The translations under genes and the position numbers were made by a program. The notes below the pieces were generated by a model. It did no database searches and had not been told where the DNA came from. It saw only the letters and a program-made list of their open reading frames with translations. Below are positions 43,150 to 52,800 of a stretch of DNA of 64,000 nucleotides, piece after piece. The first letter of the stretch is position 1; every line of letters starts with the position of its first letter. The stretch lies in contig CAAGME010000011.1 in NCBI GenBank assembly GCA_900770945.1, positions 21,389 to 85,388 of the forward strand, given 5' to 3'. Source of the DNA: Clostridia bacterium (GTDB taxonomy: Bacteria > Bacillota > Clostridia > Christensenellales > Borkfalkiaceae).

Positions 43150-43379
43150 TTTGTGACCTCCATCGTAACGCAAGCTGCTTCCGTGTGACGGAGAGTTAGT
43201 TCGTAACCTCTCACGGTTACCTGAACGGGGTCGCCGAGCGGGGCTTTTTTGCGAAGCATTATTTCCGCGCCCGGGGTGATGCCCATATCGAACAAACGAC
43301 GCTTAATGTTGCCTTCGCCGCCGACGTGTTTGACCACGCCTTTTTCGCCGACGATAAAATTGTCAAGTGTTTTTTCCAT
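43146..43379 (-). CDS. feoA: Ferrous iron transport protein A
   Basis: A 77-residue SH3-like FeoA protein: GEGNIKRRLFDMGITPGAEI, APLGDPVQVTVRGYELTLR. FeoA is thought to modulate FeoB from the cytoplasm. AGGAG precedes the ATG. It is translationally coupled to feoB. Confidence 0.93.
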   Translation of the reverse strand: MEKTLDNFIVGEKGVVKHVGGEGNIKRRLFDMGITPGAEIMLRKKAPLGDPVQVTVRGYELTLRHTEAACVTMEVTK

Positions 43380-43417
43380 ATATATCTCCTAAATTATTTT
43401 GCAAAGTTAATAGTATT

Positions 43418-43446
43418 TGTAAGGGAAAAGGAATGCAATCCTTACG
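43418..43446 (+). repeat. Short dispersed repeat between the two feoA genes
   Basis: GTAAGGGAAAAGGAATGCAATCCTTAC-type sequence, an inverted repeat related to the copies at 10338, 24242 and 40421; it overlaps the end of the upstream feoA-like gene. Confidence 0.6.
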
Positions 43447-43654
43447 AAACAAAAATCTTAGTGGACAGTTCGCTGTCGAGCGCAAGTCTGCCGTCTTTTA
43501 TCTTGCAGACGACCGTACCGCCGCTCGACGAAAGCACGGTTATTTCTCCGTCTATCGTTATCCCTAAGTTTTCAAGATGTAGTTTTGTCTTTTCGTCCGC
43601 CGCAATACGCACTATTTTCAGCGGCGTACCGACCGGCGCAATCACTATCGGCAT
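43442..43654 (-). CDS. feoA: Second FeoA-like protein
   Basis: A 70-residue FeoA-domain protein: MPIVIAPVGTPLKIVRIAAD, HLENLGITIDGEITVLSS, GGTVVCKIKDGRLALD. Two feoA genes ahead of feoB are common in Clostridia. The ATG at 43652-43654 has GGAGG 7 bases upstream; the longer frame starting at TTG is less likely. It is the first gene of the feo operon. Confidence 0.9.
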   Translation of the reverse strand: MPIVIAPVGTPLKIVRIAADEKTKLHLENLGITIDGEITVLSSSGGTVVCKIKDGRLALDSELSTKIFVS

Positions 43655-43698
43655 TTTCAATCCTCCGTATTAAGCTATGCCCGAACAAACGGACAATG

Positions 43699-43752
43699 TG
43701 AAACTTATTTCAATTTCGCGTTAATAATAGCACCGATGTTTTTCGTTGTCAA
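43699..43752 (-). promoter_or_regulatory. feo operon promoter with candidate metal-responsive operator
   Basis: On the minus strand TTGACA (43747-43752) and TATTAT (43724-43729) are spaced by 17 bases. Downstream, around the expected transcription start, TGAAATAAGTTTCA (43699-43712) is an inverted repeat suitable for a dimeric repressor. It does not fit the Fur consensus closely. Confidence 0.65.
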
Positions 43753-43888
43753 GTAAAATATGATTAAAAATTCATATTCATAAAAATTTTTTTAGTCGAG
43801 GTTGACCTTTTGTTTTTTTTGTTTGCCTCGCCGAAGTTATTGTCGAATGAAAAATTAAAAGAAAAAGAGGGAAAGTATTTTACAGTTC

Positions 43889-44018
43889 TTGACAAAGAAA
43901 GATTTATAAGGTAACATATAACATGGTCGCGGCGAGAACGGTTTTTTGCTAAAAAAACGACAGAAAGCTTTTTCGCGCGCGACTAATAATAAAAAATGTA
44001 TACGCGTTCATCGTATAC
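43889..44018 (+). promoter_or_regulatory. guaA promoter and hairpin leader
   Basis: TTGACA (43889-43894) and TAACAT (43912-43917) are spaced by 17 bases. The leader ends in a hairpin, GTATACG with CGTATAC (about 43998-44018), whose base touches the GGAGG site. GTCGCG and CGCGAC segments further up could pair across the leader. No purine-riboswitch core was seen. Confidence 0.55.
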
Positions 44019-44029
44019 GGAGGAAAAAT

Positions 44030-45007
44030 ATGTCAGACGTAAGACCTGCCGATATGCAGAGAATCACGACGAAGGAACTTGCAAAAGCCTTTATCGACGA
44101 ACAAGTTGACGAGTTAAGAAAAGAAATAGGCGACAAAAAGGTTTTGCTCGCTCTCTCCGGCGGGGTCGATTCGTCGGTTGTTGCCGCGCTTTTAATAAAA
44201 GCCGTCGGAAAACAGCTTACCTGCGTTCACGTCAATCACGGGCTTTTGAGAAAGGGCGAACCGGAACAGGTTATAAAAGTTTTCCGTGAAGAAATGGGCG
44301 CGAATCTCGTATACGTTGACGCTACGGACAGATTTTTGGACAAACTGAAAGGAGTTGCCGACCCCGAGCAGAAGCGCAAAATCATCGGTGCGGAGTTTAT
44401 AAGGGTTTTCGAGGAAGAGGCAAGAAAGCTCGAAGGTATTGAATTTTTAGCTCAAGGCACCATTTATCCCGACATTCTGGAATCGGGCGGAGTAAAAAGC
44501 CACCACAACGTCGGCGGGCTTCCCGAAGATTTGCAGTTCAGCCTTGTGGAACCGCTCAAACTTTTATTTAAAGACGAAGTGCGCGTTGTCGGCAGAGAAC
44601 TCGGCTTGCCCGCTTCTATGGTTGACCGTCAACCGTTCCCCGGTCCGGGGCTCGGCGTTCGTTGCGTGGGTGCGATAACTCGTGACAGGCTCGAAGCCGT
44701 TCGCGAATCGGACGCTATTTTGCGGGAGGAATTTGCTTTGGCGGGGCTTGATAAAAAAGTCTGGCAGTACTTCACCGTCGTTCCCGAAGCCCGTTCGACG
44801 GGCGTAAAAGACGGCAAGAGAACGTTTGAATGGTTTGTCGTTATCCGCGCGGTAAACACCGTGGACGCGATGACGGCTACCGTAGAACCGCTCGAATTTG
44901 CCCTTTTAGAAAAGATTACGGCGCGTATCTTAGCCGAAGTAAAGAACGTAAACAGAGTGCTTTACGACCTTTCCCCCAAGCCCGTCGCCACGATAGAATG
45001 GGAGTAA
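44030..45007 (+). CDS. guaA: GMP synthase ATP-pyrophosphatase subunit, lacking the glutaminase domain
   Basis: A 325-residue protein covering only the ATP-PPase and dimerisation domains of GMP synthase, which converts XMP to GMP. The P-loop is LSGGVDSSVVAAL (Ser43-Gly-Gly-Val-Asp-Ser-Ser), followed by HVNHGLLRKGE, AQGTIYPDILES, HHNVGGLPE, FPGPGLGVR and the terminal SKPVATIEWE-type end (SPKPVATIEWE). The start ATG with GGAGG at 44030 leaves no room for the about 190-residue class-I glutamine amidotransferase domain. Split enzymes are normal in archaea but uncommon in bacteria. A separate glutaminase or use of ammonia is implied. Confidence 0.93.
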   Translation: MSDVRPADMQRITTKELAKAFIDEQVDELRKEIGDKKVLLALSGGVDSSVVAALLIKAVGKQLTCVHVNHGLLRKGEPEQVIKVFREEMGANLVYVDATDRFLDKLKGVADPEQKRKIIGAEFIRVFEEEARKLEGIEFLAQGTIYPDILESGGVKSHHNVGGLPEDLQFSLVEPLKLLFKDEVRVVGRELGLPASMVDRQPFPGPGLGVRCVGAITRDRLEAVRESDAILREEFALAGLDKKVWQYFTVVPEARSTGVKDGKRTFEWFVVIRAVNTVDAMTATVEPLEFALLEKITARILAEVKNVNRVLYDLSPKPVATIEWE

Positions 45008-45050
45008 TAAGTCGGCGCATAAGTCGATTAACTGCATAAAAACAAGAAAA

Positions 45051-45086
45051 ACACGCCGTCGGCAAAAAGTTTTGCCGACGGCGTGT
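45051..45086. terminator. Strong hairpin between guaA and the converging small gene
   Basis: A 16-bp perfect stem (45051-45066 with 45071-45086) has TTTT after it on the minus strand, so it mainly terminates the small minus-strand gene. On the plus strand it could stabilise the guaA mRNA end. Confidence 0.8.
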
Positions 45087-45226
45087 TGCAAAAAAAAAGG
45101 GGACTGAGCGTCGTTTTGGATATTAAGATTTTTTCTACTGAAAACGACATGGCTAAAAAACAACCGCAACTTTTTTACAATCGGCTTTCCGTCGCGTTTC
45201 GTAACAAAGACGACGAAAGAAAAAAA

Positions 45227-45481
45227 TCAATCGGGCTTCTTTTTTGCCGCGTCGGCGTCTATTTTCATTGAAAGCGCGGCATGGCGGCGAAGCATGTCTT
45301 CTACCGTTTCGCGTTTTGTCTTGTTTGTTTTTAAAGGCGACAAAGGAGCGGAAAGGGTGGTCGCGCCCGTTTCGACGGAAGGGGCTTTTTGCTCGCTTTT
45401 TTGCGAGGGATTTTTTTCGGATGGCGAAGTTCCGTTTGCGACGGCTTCTCCGATTTTGCCGAGGAGTTCCATGAGATTCAT
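45227..45481 (-). CDS. Small hypothetical protein with disordered middle
   Basis: An 84-residue protein: MNLMELLGKIGEAVANGTSP, a Ser/Lys/Pro-rich low-complexity middle, and a C-terminal helix ETVEDMLRRHAALSMKIDAD. AAGGAG precedes the ATG at a good distance. No family recognised. It converges with guaA. Confidence 0.6.
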   Translation of the reverse strand: MNLMELLGKIGEAVANGTSPSEKNPSQKSEQKAPSVETGATTLSAPLSPLKTNKTKRETVEDMLRRHAALSMKIDADAAKKKPD

Positions 45482-45735
45482 TGCTTTTCTCCTTAAAAAA
45501 CGTTGCCGAAAACCCGATTTCGTCTAAAAAAAGTTTCCGGAAAATAAAAAAACGAAATTTTAGTGCCGAATAAAAGAAAATTAAGCGATAAAACGCTTGA
45601 AAAACTATCGATTATAGTATATAATAAACTGTACTTGAAGTATTCTGCATTATTATATGCGGCGGGGTAACCCCGTATACTTTCGGTGAAGCAAGAAATT
45701 TGCGCCTTATAAAAAGGCGTTTAAAGGAGCAATTC
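45482..45735. other. Intergenic region before the lipoprotein gene
   Basis: Divergent promoters are expected here. TATAAT-like sequences occur at about 45620-45630, but no clear -35 box pairs with them. No gene. Confidence 0.4.
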
Positions 45736-47367
45736 ATGAAAAAGCTTATTTGTTTACTTCTTACCGCGCTTATGCTCGTTTCCTTAACGGCGTGCGCCGG
45801 CGGCTGGAAATCGACCGTTACCGATTACGAAGCGGGTACGGTTTCCGATAACGGCGGTTATGCCGTCGTAAAGGGCGACTACGTTTATTATATAAACGGC
45901 AAAGCGGAATCTACCGCCGACAACGCTTTCGGCAAAGTAGTCAAAGGCGCGCTCGTCCGCACGAAAATCGCCGACCTTGCGACCGCCGCGAAAGCTACCG
46001 CCGACACGGAAAAAGTAACAAGCGAAATAGTTATCCCCAAACTCATATACACCGATTACAGGGACAACGGCAGCGGTTTTTATATTTTCGGCAACTACGT
46101 TTATTACGTTACGCCGTCAACCGAGCTTAACAAGAAAGGCGAAGTCCAGAACACCGTAGCCGAATTCACGAGAACCCGTCTCGACGGTAAGGAAACGAAA
46201 GTTATCGCAACCGCCGAAGGTCTTTCCACGCCGTTCAGATTTGTCGAAGGCGAAGACAAAAAGGTTTATCTCACCGTTTACACGACCGATTCCGACAAAA
46301 AGAACGTGCTTATCACTTACGACGAAGCCGGCAATGAAGTAGGCAGAAGCGAAGCCGTTTCTTCCTATATCTTCTCCTCCGACAACGCCGCCAAGTACGC
46401 GTTTTATGAAAAGAAGCCGCGCAACGAACAGCTCGATTCCGACGAAAGTTTCAGCGAAGTTCATCGTTACGCGCTCGATAGCGGCAAGGACGAAATAGTT
46501 CTTTACGGCGCGGGTAAATACAGCGAAGAAAGCGGAATAGGCTCTACGGGCGTTACTTTCGCGTTCAAGGCGTACGTCGGCGAAAACCTCTATATGAGCG
46601 AAACGTACGTTGACACCTCGACCGTTACGGTAACCCGTTATTTTGCGGTTAAGCCGGCGGCTCTTACCGCTTCGACCGTTACGGACGGCAAAATCGACGT
46701 CAAAAACGCCGTTGCAAACTACGAGGCGAGAACGCCGCTTGATAACGGCAGCAGCTCCGCATCGACCGTGTTTGCTGACTCTTCCGTGTACCTTGCGCCG
46801 AACTGCATACTTTATAACGACGCAAGCTACGGCATCATGAAGTATGATTATAACGCCACGGGCGCAGACGCAAGCTTCGGCAGAATAAAAGTATATTATA
46901 ATAAGGATCTTGCGGGATATACCTACAAGTACAACGACGGCAAGTACATGTACTACACCGACGATACTTATCTTTATCGCGTAGCCGTTAATGACCTTGT
47001 AGACGCGGCGAACGGTTACAAGGTTAAGGACACCTCTTCCGTAAAGGTCGAAAAGCTCAATCATTACGCTAACGGCACGCTCCTCGATTGGTATAAACCC
47101 GAATATGTAGGCGACTATATGCTCTTAATCAACACCAACGATCCGTACTACGGTTACCTTTACGTCGTTGACCTTAAAGCGACCGCGGGAATGGATAAGG
47201 ACGAACTTTCCGATTACGAAGATGAACTCAACACCCTCGACAGAAAACATATTTTGGCAAAAGCCAACCGCTTGGTAGGCGTTATGACCGACGCGGACAA
47301 GAAGGCGTTCAAAAAATATATGGACGACACTTATCCCGCAAAAGACAGTTCTTCGAGCGGCAACTGA
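45736..47367 (+). CDS. Secreted lipoprotein with DUF5050-like repeats
   Basis: A 543-residue lipoprotein. The signal MKKLICLLLTALMLVSLTAC ends at the lipobox LTAC. The mature part has repeated strands with YVYYINGKA, NYVYYVTPST, KYMYYTDDTYLYR and YGYLYVVDL, the Tyr-rich pattern of DUF5050-like beta-propellers. The end is low complexity (KDSSSSGN). Role unknown; exposure on the outer surface of the membrane is expected. AAGGAG precedes the ATG. It opens the polysaccharide locus but has its own terminator. Confidence 0.75.
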   Translation: MKKLICLLLTALMLVSLTACAGGWKSTVTDYEAGTVSDNGGYAVVKGDYVYYINGKAESTADNAFGKVVKGALVRTKIADLATAAKATADTEKVTSEIVIPKLIYTDYRDNGSGFYIFGNYVYYVTPSTELNKKGEVQNTVAEFTRTRLDGKETKVIATAEGLSTPFRFVEGEDKKVYLTVYTTDSDKKNVLITYDEAGNEVGRSEAVSSYIFSSDNAAKYAFYEKKPRNEQLDSDESFSEVHRYALDSGKDEIVLYGAGKYSEESGIGSTGVTFAFKAYVGENLYMSETYVDTSTVTVTRYFAVKPAALTASTVTDGKIDVKNAVANYEARTPLDNGSSSASTVFADSSVYLAPNCILYNDASYGIMKYDYNATGADASFGRIKVYYNKDLAGYTYKYNDGKYMYYTDDTYLYRVAVNDLVDAANGYKVKDTSSVKVEKLNHYANGTLLDWYKPEYVGDYMLLINTNDPYYGYLYVVDLKATAGMDKDELSDYEDELNTLDRKHILAKANRLVGVMTDADKKAFKKYMDDTYPAKDSSSSGN

Positions 47368-47389
47368 GAAAAATAAAGAAGACTAAAAG

Positions 47390-47419
47390 GCAGAACGGGC
47401 TTTCCCGCTCTGCTTTTTT
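47390..47419 (+). terminator. Terminator of the lipoprotein gene
   Basis: GCAGAACGGG pairs with CCCGCTCTGC (one mismatch) around a 4-base loop, followed by six T. Confidence 0.88.
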
Positions 47420-47500
47420 ATGTAACGAACTTTTTACTATGTGTTATGTAACAGAGTGCATAGAGGAGAGAGAGGAAGAAGGAAAAGGGTCAAAAACCGC

Positions 47501-47529
47501 TTGACAGAACAATGATTTTGTAATATAGT
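47501..47529 (+). promoter_or_regulatory. Promoter of the LytTR/GHKL operon
   Basis: TTGACA (47501-47506) and TATAGT (47524-47529) are spaced by 17 bases, 57 bases before the start codon. Confidence 0.8.
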
Positions 47530-47586
47530 AAAAGAGGGAATTTCCTCTCGCAAATTATTAAAAATTAAACGACGGGTAGCAAAAAA

Positions 47587-48297
47587 ATGAAAATAGCAAT
47601 TCTCGAGGACGAACCTCGGGCAGCAAAAACCCTTTCCGGGTACATAGAAAAGTTTTTTGCCGCACGCGGCGAGAACGTTAATCTTCGAGCTTATAACGAT
47701 GCTTTTACGCTTCTTGAAGAATACCGATCTGACGTGGACGTCTTGTTTATGGACATTCAAATGAATCTTATGAACGGCATGGAAGCGGCGGTGCGTATTC
47801 GCAAACAGGATCCGCGCGTTCTCATCGTGTTCGTTACCAACCTTGCGCAGTACGCCGTGGAGGGTTACGCCGTCAACGCATTCGACTTTATTTTAAAGCC
47901 GGTAAACTATACGAGCTTTTCGATGAAGCTTGAAAGAATACTTAAAGAACTCAATCACTTAAGCGGCGGTAAGTTTATAAACGTAAAGACAAAAACCGAG
48001 GGTGTTGTCAGGCTGGACGTTTCCGATATATCATATGTCGAAGTCAAACTTCATGACCTGATTTTTCATACGAGCGAAAAGATTTACGTTTCTCGCGGGG
48101 CTTTGAAAAGCGTTTGTGCGGAACTCGAAAAGTATTATTTTTCGCTATGCAATAATTGTTATCTCGTTAATCTTGCGTATGTGCGTAAAGCGAACAAGAC
48201 CTTGGTTTTAAGCACGGGAGAAGAACTTTTTATAAGCCAGGGTAAGAGGAAGCAGTTTATGAGCGAGCTTGCAAAATACATGGGGGACACAATCTGA
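47587..48297 (+). CDS. LytTR family response regulator
   Basis: A 236-residue regulator: receiver domain with acidic pair EDE at the start, phospho-acceptor Asp56 in LFMDIQM, switch Thr in FVTN and Lys in LKPV; then a LytTR DNA-binding domain (about residues 140-232) with SDISYVEVKLHDLIFHT and FSLCNNCYLVNLAYVRKA. It is five bases upstream of a GHKL sensor kinase, an AgrA/AgrC-like arrangement. Likely targets are the nearby polysaccharide genes, by position only. Confidence 0.93.
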   Translation: MKIAILEDEPRAAKTLSGYIEKFFAARGENVNLRAYNDAFTLLEEYRSDVDVLFMDIQMNLMNGMEAAVRIRKQDPRVLIVFVTNLAQYAVEGYAVNAFDFILKPVNYTSFSMKLERILKELNHLSGGKFINVKTKTEGVVRLDVSDISYVEVKLHDLIFHTSEKIYVSRGALKSVCAELEKYYFSLCNNCYLVNLAYVRKANKTLVLSTGEELFISQGKRKQFMSELAKYMGDTI

Positions 48298-48302
48298 CCG
48301 AT

Positions 48303-49634
48303 ATGGAAACTTTTGTTTCGATGCTTATGACGCCGCTTATGGCGGTAGAAATTCTTGTGGCGGAATTTATAGTCGCAAAATTTTTTCATCGGCGCAATTA
48401 TTTTTATCTACGATTTTTCGGTTCTGCTTGCCTTACGGTTTTTATTACCGTGTGGATAGAAGTAATGTATTTTTTGATTACGGGCAATCACTTCAATTAC
48501 GGCACGTCCACGCTTGCGGGAGAAGTGGCGTTCAAGATTTTTTACTACATAACGATATTCGTAATGACGATAGGTTGCGTTGCGTTCAGCTATAAGCAAT
48601 CGCTCATAGTCGTGCTTGTGTGTTGTTCGATAGGCTACGCCGTTCAATATCTTGCTTCAAGTTTTGCTCTTCTCATAAAAGCTGTTGCCGAGAACGCACA
48701 AATGCCTTTCGATACGGTTTACGAAGTTATAGCGTGGTTTTTTTCTCGCGGGGCGGTTTATTTCGTCTGCGCTTTCACGCTCCGAAACAAAGGGTTCGAA
48801 GAAGAATTTTACCGCGGGAACAACAAAAACAAAGCGTTCTTATGCTTTCTTGCGGTGCTTATATTCATTTGCCTTTCGAGGTTCTCAAACGACGATCCGA
48901 GCCGTTCGAATCTCGCAAAAATAGTGGAGCCAATTTATGCAATGCTTTGCAGCGCGTTCATAATCGCGGTTGAAACGAGCATGGCAAAAAACGACGTTAT
49001 CTCCAAAGAACTTTCCGACGCGAAGCTTCTTTTAAGACAAGAACGCGAACAATATTTGCTTGCAAAGGAAAATATAGAGATAATCAACGAAAAATGCCAC
49101 GACTTAAAGCATCAGATAGCTTTTTTGCATAGGGACAAGTCGGATAAATATATTTCCGAAATAGAAAAAGCCGTTATGATTTACGACTCTACCGTCAAAA
49201 CGGGCAGTGCTGTTCTCGACACTCTTCTTACCGAAAAGAAGCTTCAATGCGAATCGAAAAACATAGAATTAACGACCGTAGTTAATGGCAAATTACTTGA
49301 ATTTATTGATGAAATGGAGCTTTATTCTTTGCTCGGCAATGCGCTTTCCAATGCTATCGAGAGCGTTTCTTTGATAGACGATGAAAGCAAGCGGCATATA
49401 GCGTTGAAGGTTAAAAGGACAGGCGACATGTGTTCGATACATATCGAAAACCCGTACGTGGGCGAGATAATTTTCGAGGACGGATTGCCGCAAACGCTTA
49501 AAGATAAGGAATGGCACGGGTTCGGAATGAAGAGCATGAACAGAATAGTGTCTTCCTACGGCGGAGTAATGACCGTTACGGCAAAGGACGGGCTGTTCTC
49601 TCTCGATATGGTTATGCCTACCGACGGGCGGTAA
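48303..49634 (+). CDS. GHKL-type sensor histidine kinase (AgrC-like)
   Basis: A 443-residue kinase with about six N-terminal membrane segments (residues 10-215), a coiled coil, and a cytoplasmic kinase core. The phospho-acceptor is His266 in KCHDLKHQIAFL, typical of peptide-sensing GHKL kinases. The N-box is LLGNALSNAIESV and the G-box HGFGMKSMNRIVSSYGG. No Agr peptide precursor or AgrB is next to it; two peptide-like ORFs lie at 55.1 and 62.0 kb. Confidence 0.92.
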   Translation: METFVSMLMTPLMAVEILVAEFIVAKFFHRRNYFYLRFFGSACLTVFITVWIEVMYFLITGNHFNYGTSTLAGEVAFKIFYYITIFVMTIGCVAFSYKQSLIVVLVCCSIGYAVQYLASSFALLIKAVAENAQMPFDTVYEVIAWFFSRGAVYFVCAFTLRNKGFEEEFYRGNNKNKAFLCFLAVLIFICLSRFSNDDPSRSNLAKIVEPIYAMLCSAFIIAVETSMAKNDVISKELSDAKLLLRQEREQYLLAKENIEIINEKCHDLKHQIAFLHRDKSDKYISEIEKAVMIYDSTVKTGSAVLDTLLTEKKLQCESKNIELTTVVNGKLLEFIDEMELYSLLGNALSNAIESVSLIDDESKRHIALKVKRTGDMCSIHIENPYVGEIIFEDGLPQTLKDKEWHGFGMKSMNRIVSSYGGVMTVTAKDGLFSLDMVMPTDGR

Positions 49635-49721
49635 GTTGACCGCCGATAGCCGCAAAAGGTCAGAAAGTGAATTTTTTGTCATTTTCGGTGGTGAAAAAAA
49701 CGCTCAACTAAATAAATTTTC

Positions 49722-49752
49722 AACGACATCGTATAAATGGTGTCGTTTTTTT
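49722..49752 (+). terminator. Terminator of the two-component operon
   Basis: AACGACA and TGTCGTT form the stem, followed by seven T. A weak promoter for the next gene follows (TTGACG at 49770, TACAAT at 49795, 19-base spacer). Confidence 0.82.
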
Positions 49753-49881
49753 GTTGAATTATGACAAATTTGACGCATACTTAAATTTGAATGTTACAAT
49801 ATACGGCGAACGGTGCGGTTAAGCGTTGAACAGATGATTTAACGGCTAAGCCGCGCCGCACGATATACGGAGGTTAAAAAA

Positions 49882-52800
49882 TTGAGTAAAACCAAATCCG
49901 CAAAAAAAACCATTGCAATGTTTGCGTCGTTTATGGCACTCATAACGGTAATAATGGTTGCGCTTGCGATACTTTCGGCTACTTTTGCCGACACTATAAG
50001 CCTTTACTTACATGGTCCCGGCAAGGGCAGCGCAGACGCGCAGGTTCTCACAGCCGGCGCGGAGCTTTGCGAAGATATAGTCGAAGAAGGCACCGTGCTT
50101 TTGAAGAACGAAAATTCCGCGCTTCCGCTAACTAAGGAAGAAGCAAAGAAAGTCAACGTATTCGGCTGGGCTGCTTACGACTGGATGACAAGCACTTTCG
50201 GCTCGGGTTTTTCAAATACGAGCTTAGAAAAAGTCAAACTTTTCCCCGCCCTCGAAAACGCCGGCATAGAGTACAACAGAACTCTTTACGATATATATAA
50301 AAACTTCTATTCGGCTACGACTATCGGTTCCCGCAATTGGGGCAAGACCGATTGGACGGAGTACAGAGGCGACGTTGACGTAGGCACGACTAAGAAGTTC
50401 ATTCTTCACGAGCCGGGCGCGGCGTTTTATACAGACGCAGTGATAGAAGAAGCAAAAAGCTTTTCTTCGGTAGCTCTCGTTGTCATCGGCAGAACGGGCG
50501 GAGAGGCGGCGGATCTCAGAATGGAACAGGTTAAGCAAGTTCAGACCAACGGCTCTTCCCGCACCACGACCGACAAAACCCGCACTTACTTGCAACTTTC
50601 TTCGGAGGAAGAAGAAATGATTGCCGCGGCTAAAAAAGCTTGCGACAAGGTTATAGTAATACTCAACACGAGCAACACCATGGAACTCGGTTTTGTGGAC
50701 GACGAAGGCGTCGATGCGGCTTTACTCGTCGGTCTGACGGGGCTGACCGGTGTCAACTCGGTTGTAGATATTTTAAGGGGCGAAGACAAAAACGGGAAAG
50801 TCGTGAATCCGTCCGGAAGAACGGCTGATACCTATGCTTACGACATCTCTTCCGCGCCGTCGAGCGTCAACTCCGGTTACGGCGGGGCAGCCAAGTATAC
50901 GGGGCTTGCCACATCCAACAGCTATTCCAAAAACTATTACGACGCGTATATCGATTATTACGAAGGCATTTACGTCGGGTATAAGTGGTATGAAACCGCC
51001 GACGAAGAAGGGTATATCGATTACGAAAAAACGGTGCAGTATCCTTTCGGTTACGGGCTTAGCTATACGGAATTCGAATACAGCATATCGGCGGTTTTGG
51101 TCAACGGAAAGCCGCAGACGTTTACAAAGAAAAACACGCTCGGAAAAAACGATAAGATACAAATTTTCGTAGAAGTCAAAAACGTGGGAGAAAAAGCGGG
51201 CAAGGAAGTAGTTCAGCTTTACTATTCTGCGCCTTATATCCCGGGAGAAATAGAAAAATCTTCGGTAGTGCTTGGCGACTTTGCAAAAACCGAAGTAATT
51301 GCTCCGGGCGAAACCAAGCAGGTAGAACTTAACATAACCGCGCAAAAAATGGCTTCTTACGATTGCTACGACGTGAACGCTAACGGCTTTTCGGGCTACG
51401 AACTTGACGGCGGAAATTATAAATTGAAGCTGATGGCAAACTCCCACGAAGCGGTTAAAACCGAAAGCGGCAAAACGAGCGAGCTCGAATACGTTGTTCC
51501 CGCAAACGGCTACACCTACGAAACGGACGAAACTACGGGCGAAGAAGTGAAGAACCTCTTCACGGGAGAAAACACGATTGACGGCTACCCGATAGACGGG
51601 AGCAAGGAAACATCGAAAATAACGTATCTTTCAAGGGCGAATTTTCCCGAAACCTTCCCGAAAGAAAAAGTGATTCGCGCGCGTTCGCAAGAAGCTTTTA
51701 GCATTGCTTCCGCTGAGGAGCCGACCGCCGCTCAGCTTGAAAAAACGGGCTACGGAAACGTTACGATGCCCATAACTTCCAACGTAAAACAATATACCGT
51801 AGACGACCTTAACGACGCGACCGACTATGACGACCCGATGTTCGACGTTGCTGTGAAACAATTGTCAATAACCGAGCTTTTCGAACTCATAAGGGATGGC
51901 TATTTTAAGACCGATGCGTTAGAGAGCGTTGACAAGCCTATTTACCTCGACCTTGACGGTCCGCTCGGGCTTAACACACGCGTTACATCAAACACCACAT
52001 GCGAATTCGTTTCTTACCCGAGCGAAACGCTTATGGCACAGACGTTCAACACCGACCTTGCGTACATGATGGGTATTTCCGTCGGGAAGGAAGCTTTGTC
52101 AAGCGGACTCGGTATCCGCGGCTGGTACGGACCTGCGGCTAACATTCATCGCAACCCGTACTCAGGCAGAAATGCGGAATATTATTCCGAAGACCCCGTT
52201 CTTTCCGGCAAATTCACCGCCGAAACGGTGCGCGGAGCTAAAAACAAAGGGCTTTATTGTTACATTAAGCACTTCGTCGCAAACGACAGCGAATCGCTAA
52301 GAGAAGGTTTGTACACCTTTATGACCGAACAAGCTTTCCGCGAAACTTACCTTAAGCCTTTCGAAATTGCCGTCAAAGAGGGCGGAGCGAACGCTCTCAT
52401 GACGAGCATGAATCGTATCGGAGCCGTTTGGACGGGAGCAAGCCGCGCTCTTTGCACGGATGTTTTAAAAGGCGAGTGGGGTTTTAACGGCACGCTCGTA
52501 ACCGACTGGGTAGACACGGGACATTCCGACTATATGCCGGCATATAAAGGCATTTGGGCGGGTAACAGCACCTGGCTCAACAACACCGACGCGCAGAAAA
52601 TGTTTGCCGATTCGCAGTACGCTTCCAACGCTGCGTTCGTTACCTTAGCGCAAGAAAACGCGCACAACGTTTTGTGGACCCTTGTCGATACAAACAAAAC
52701 TTTCGCCGCTTTCGACGAAAATAACGACACCTCGCTCATCAAGGGCGGATTCACTTACGACAGAACGTGGGTTATCTACGCGGTGATCGTCGAAGTAGTC

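Noticed and set aside
43920..44029. Guanine riboswitch before guaA
   Set aside because: The conserved three-way-junction core of purine riboswitches is not present; only simple hairpins are seen.
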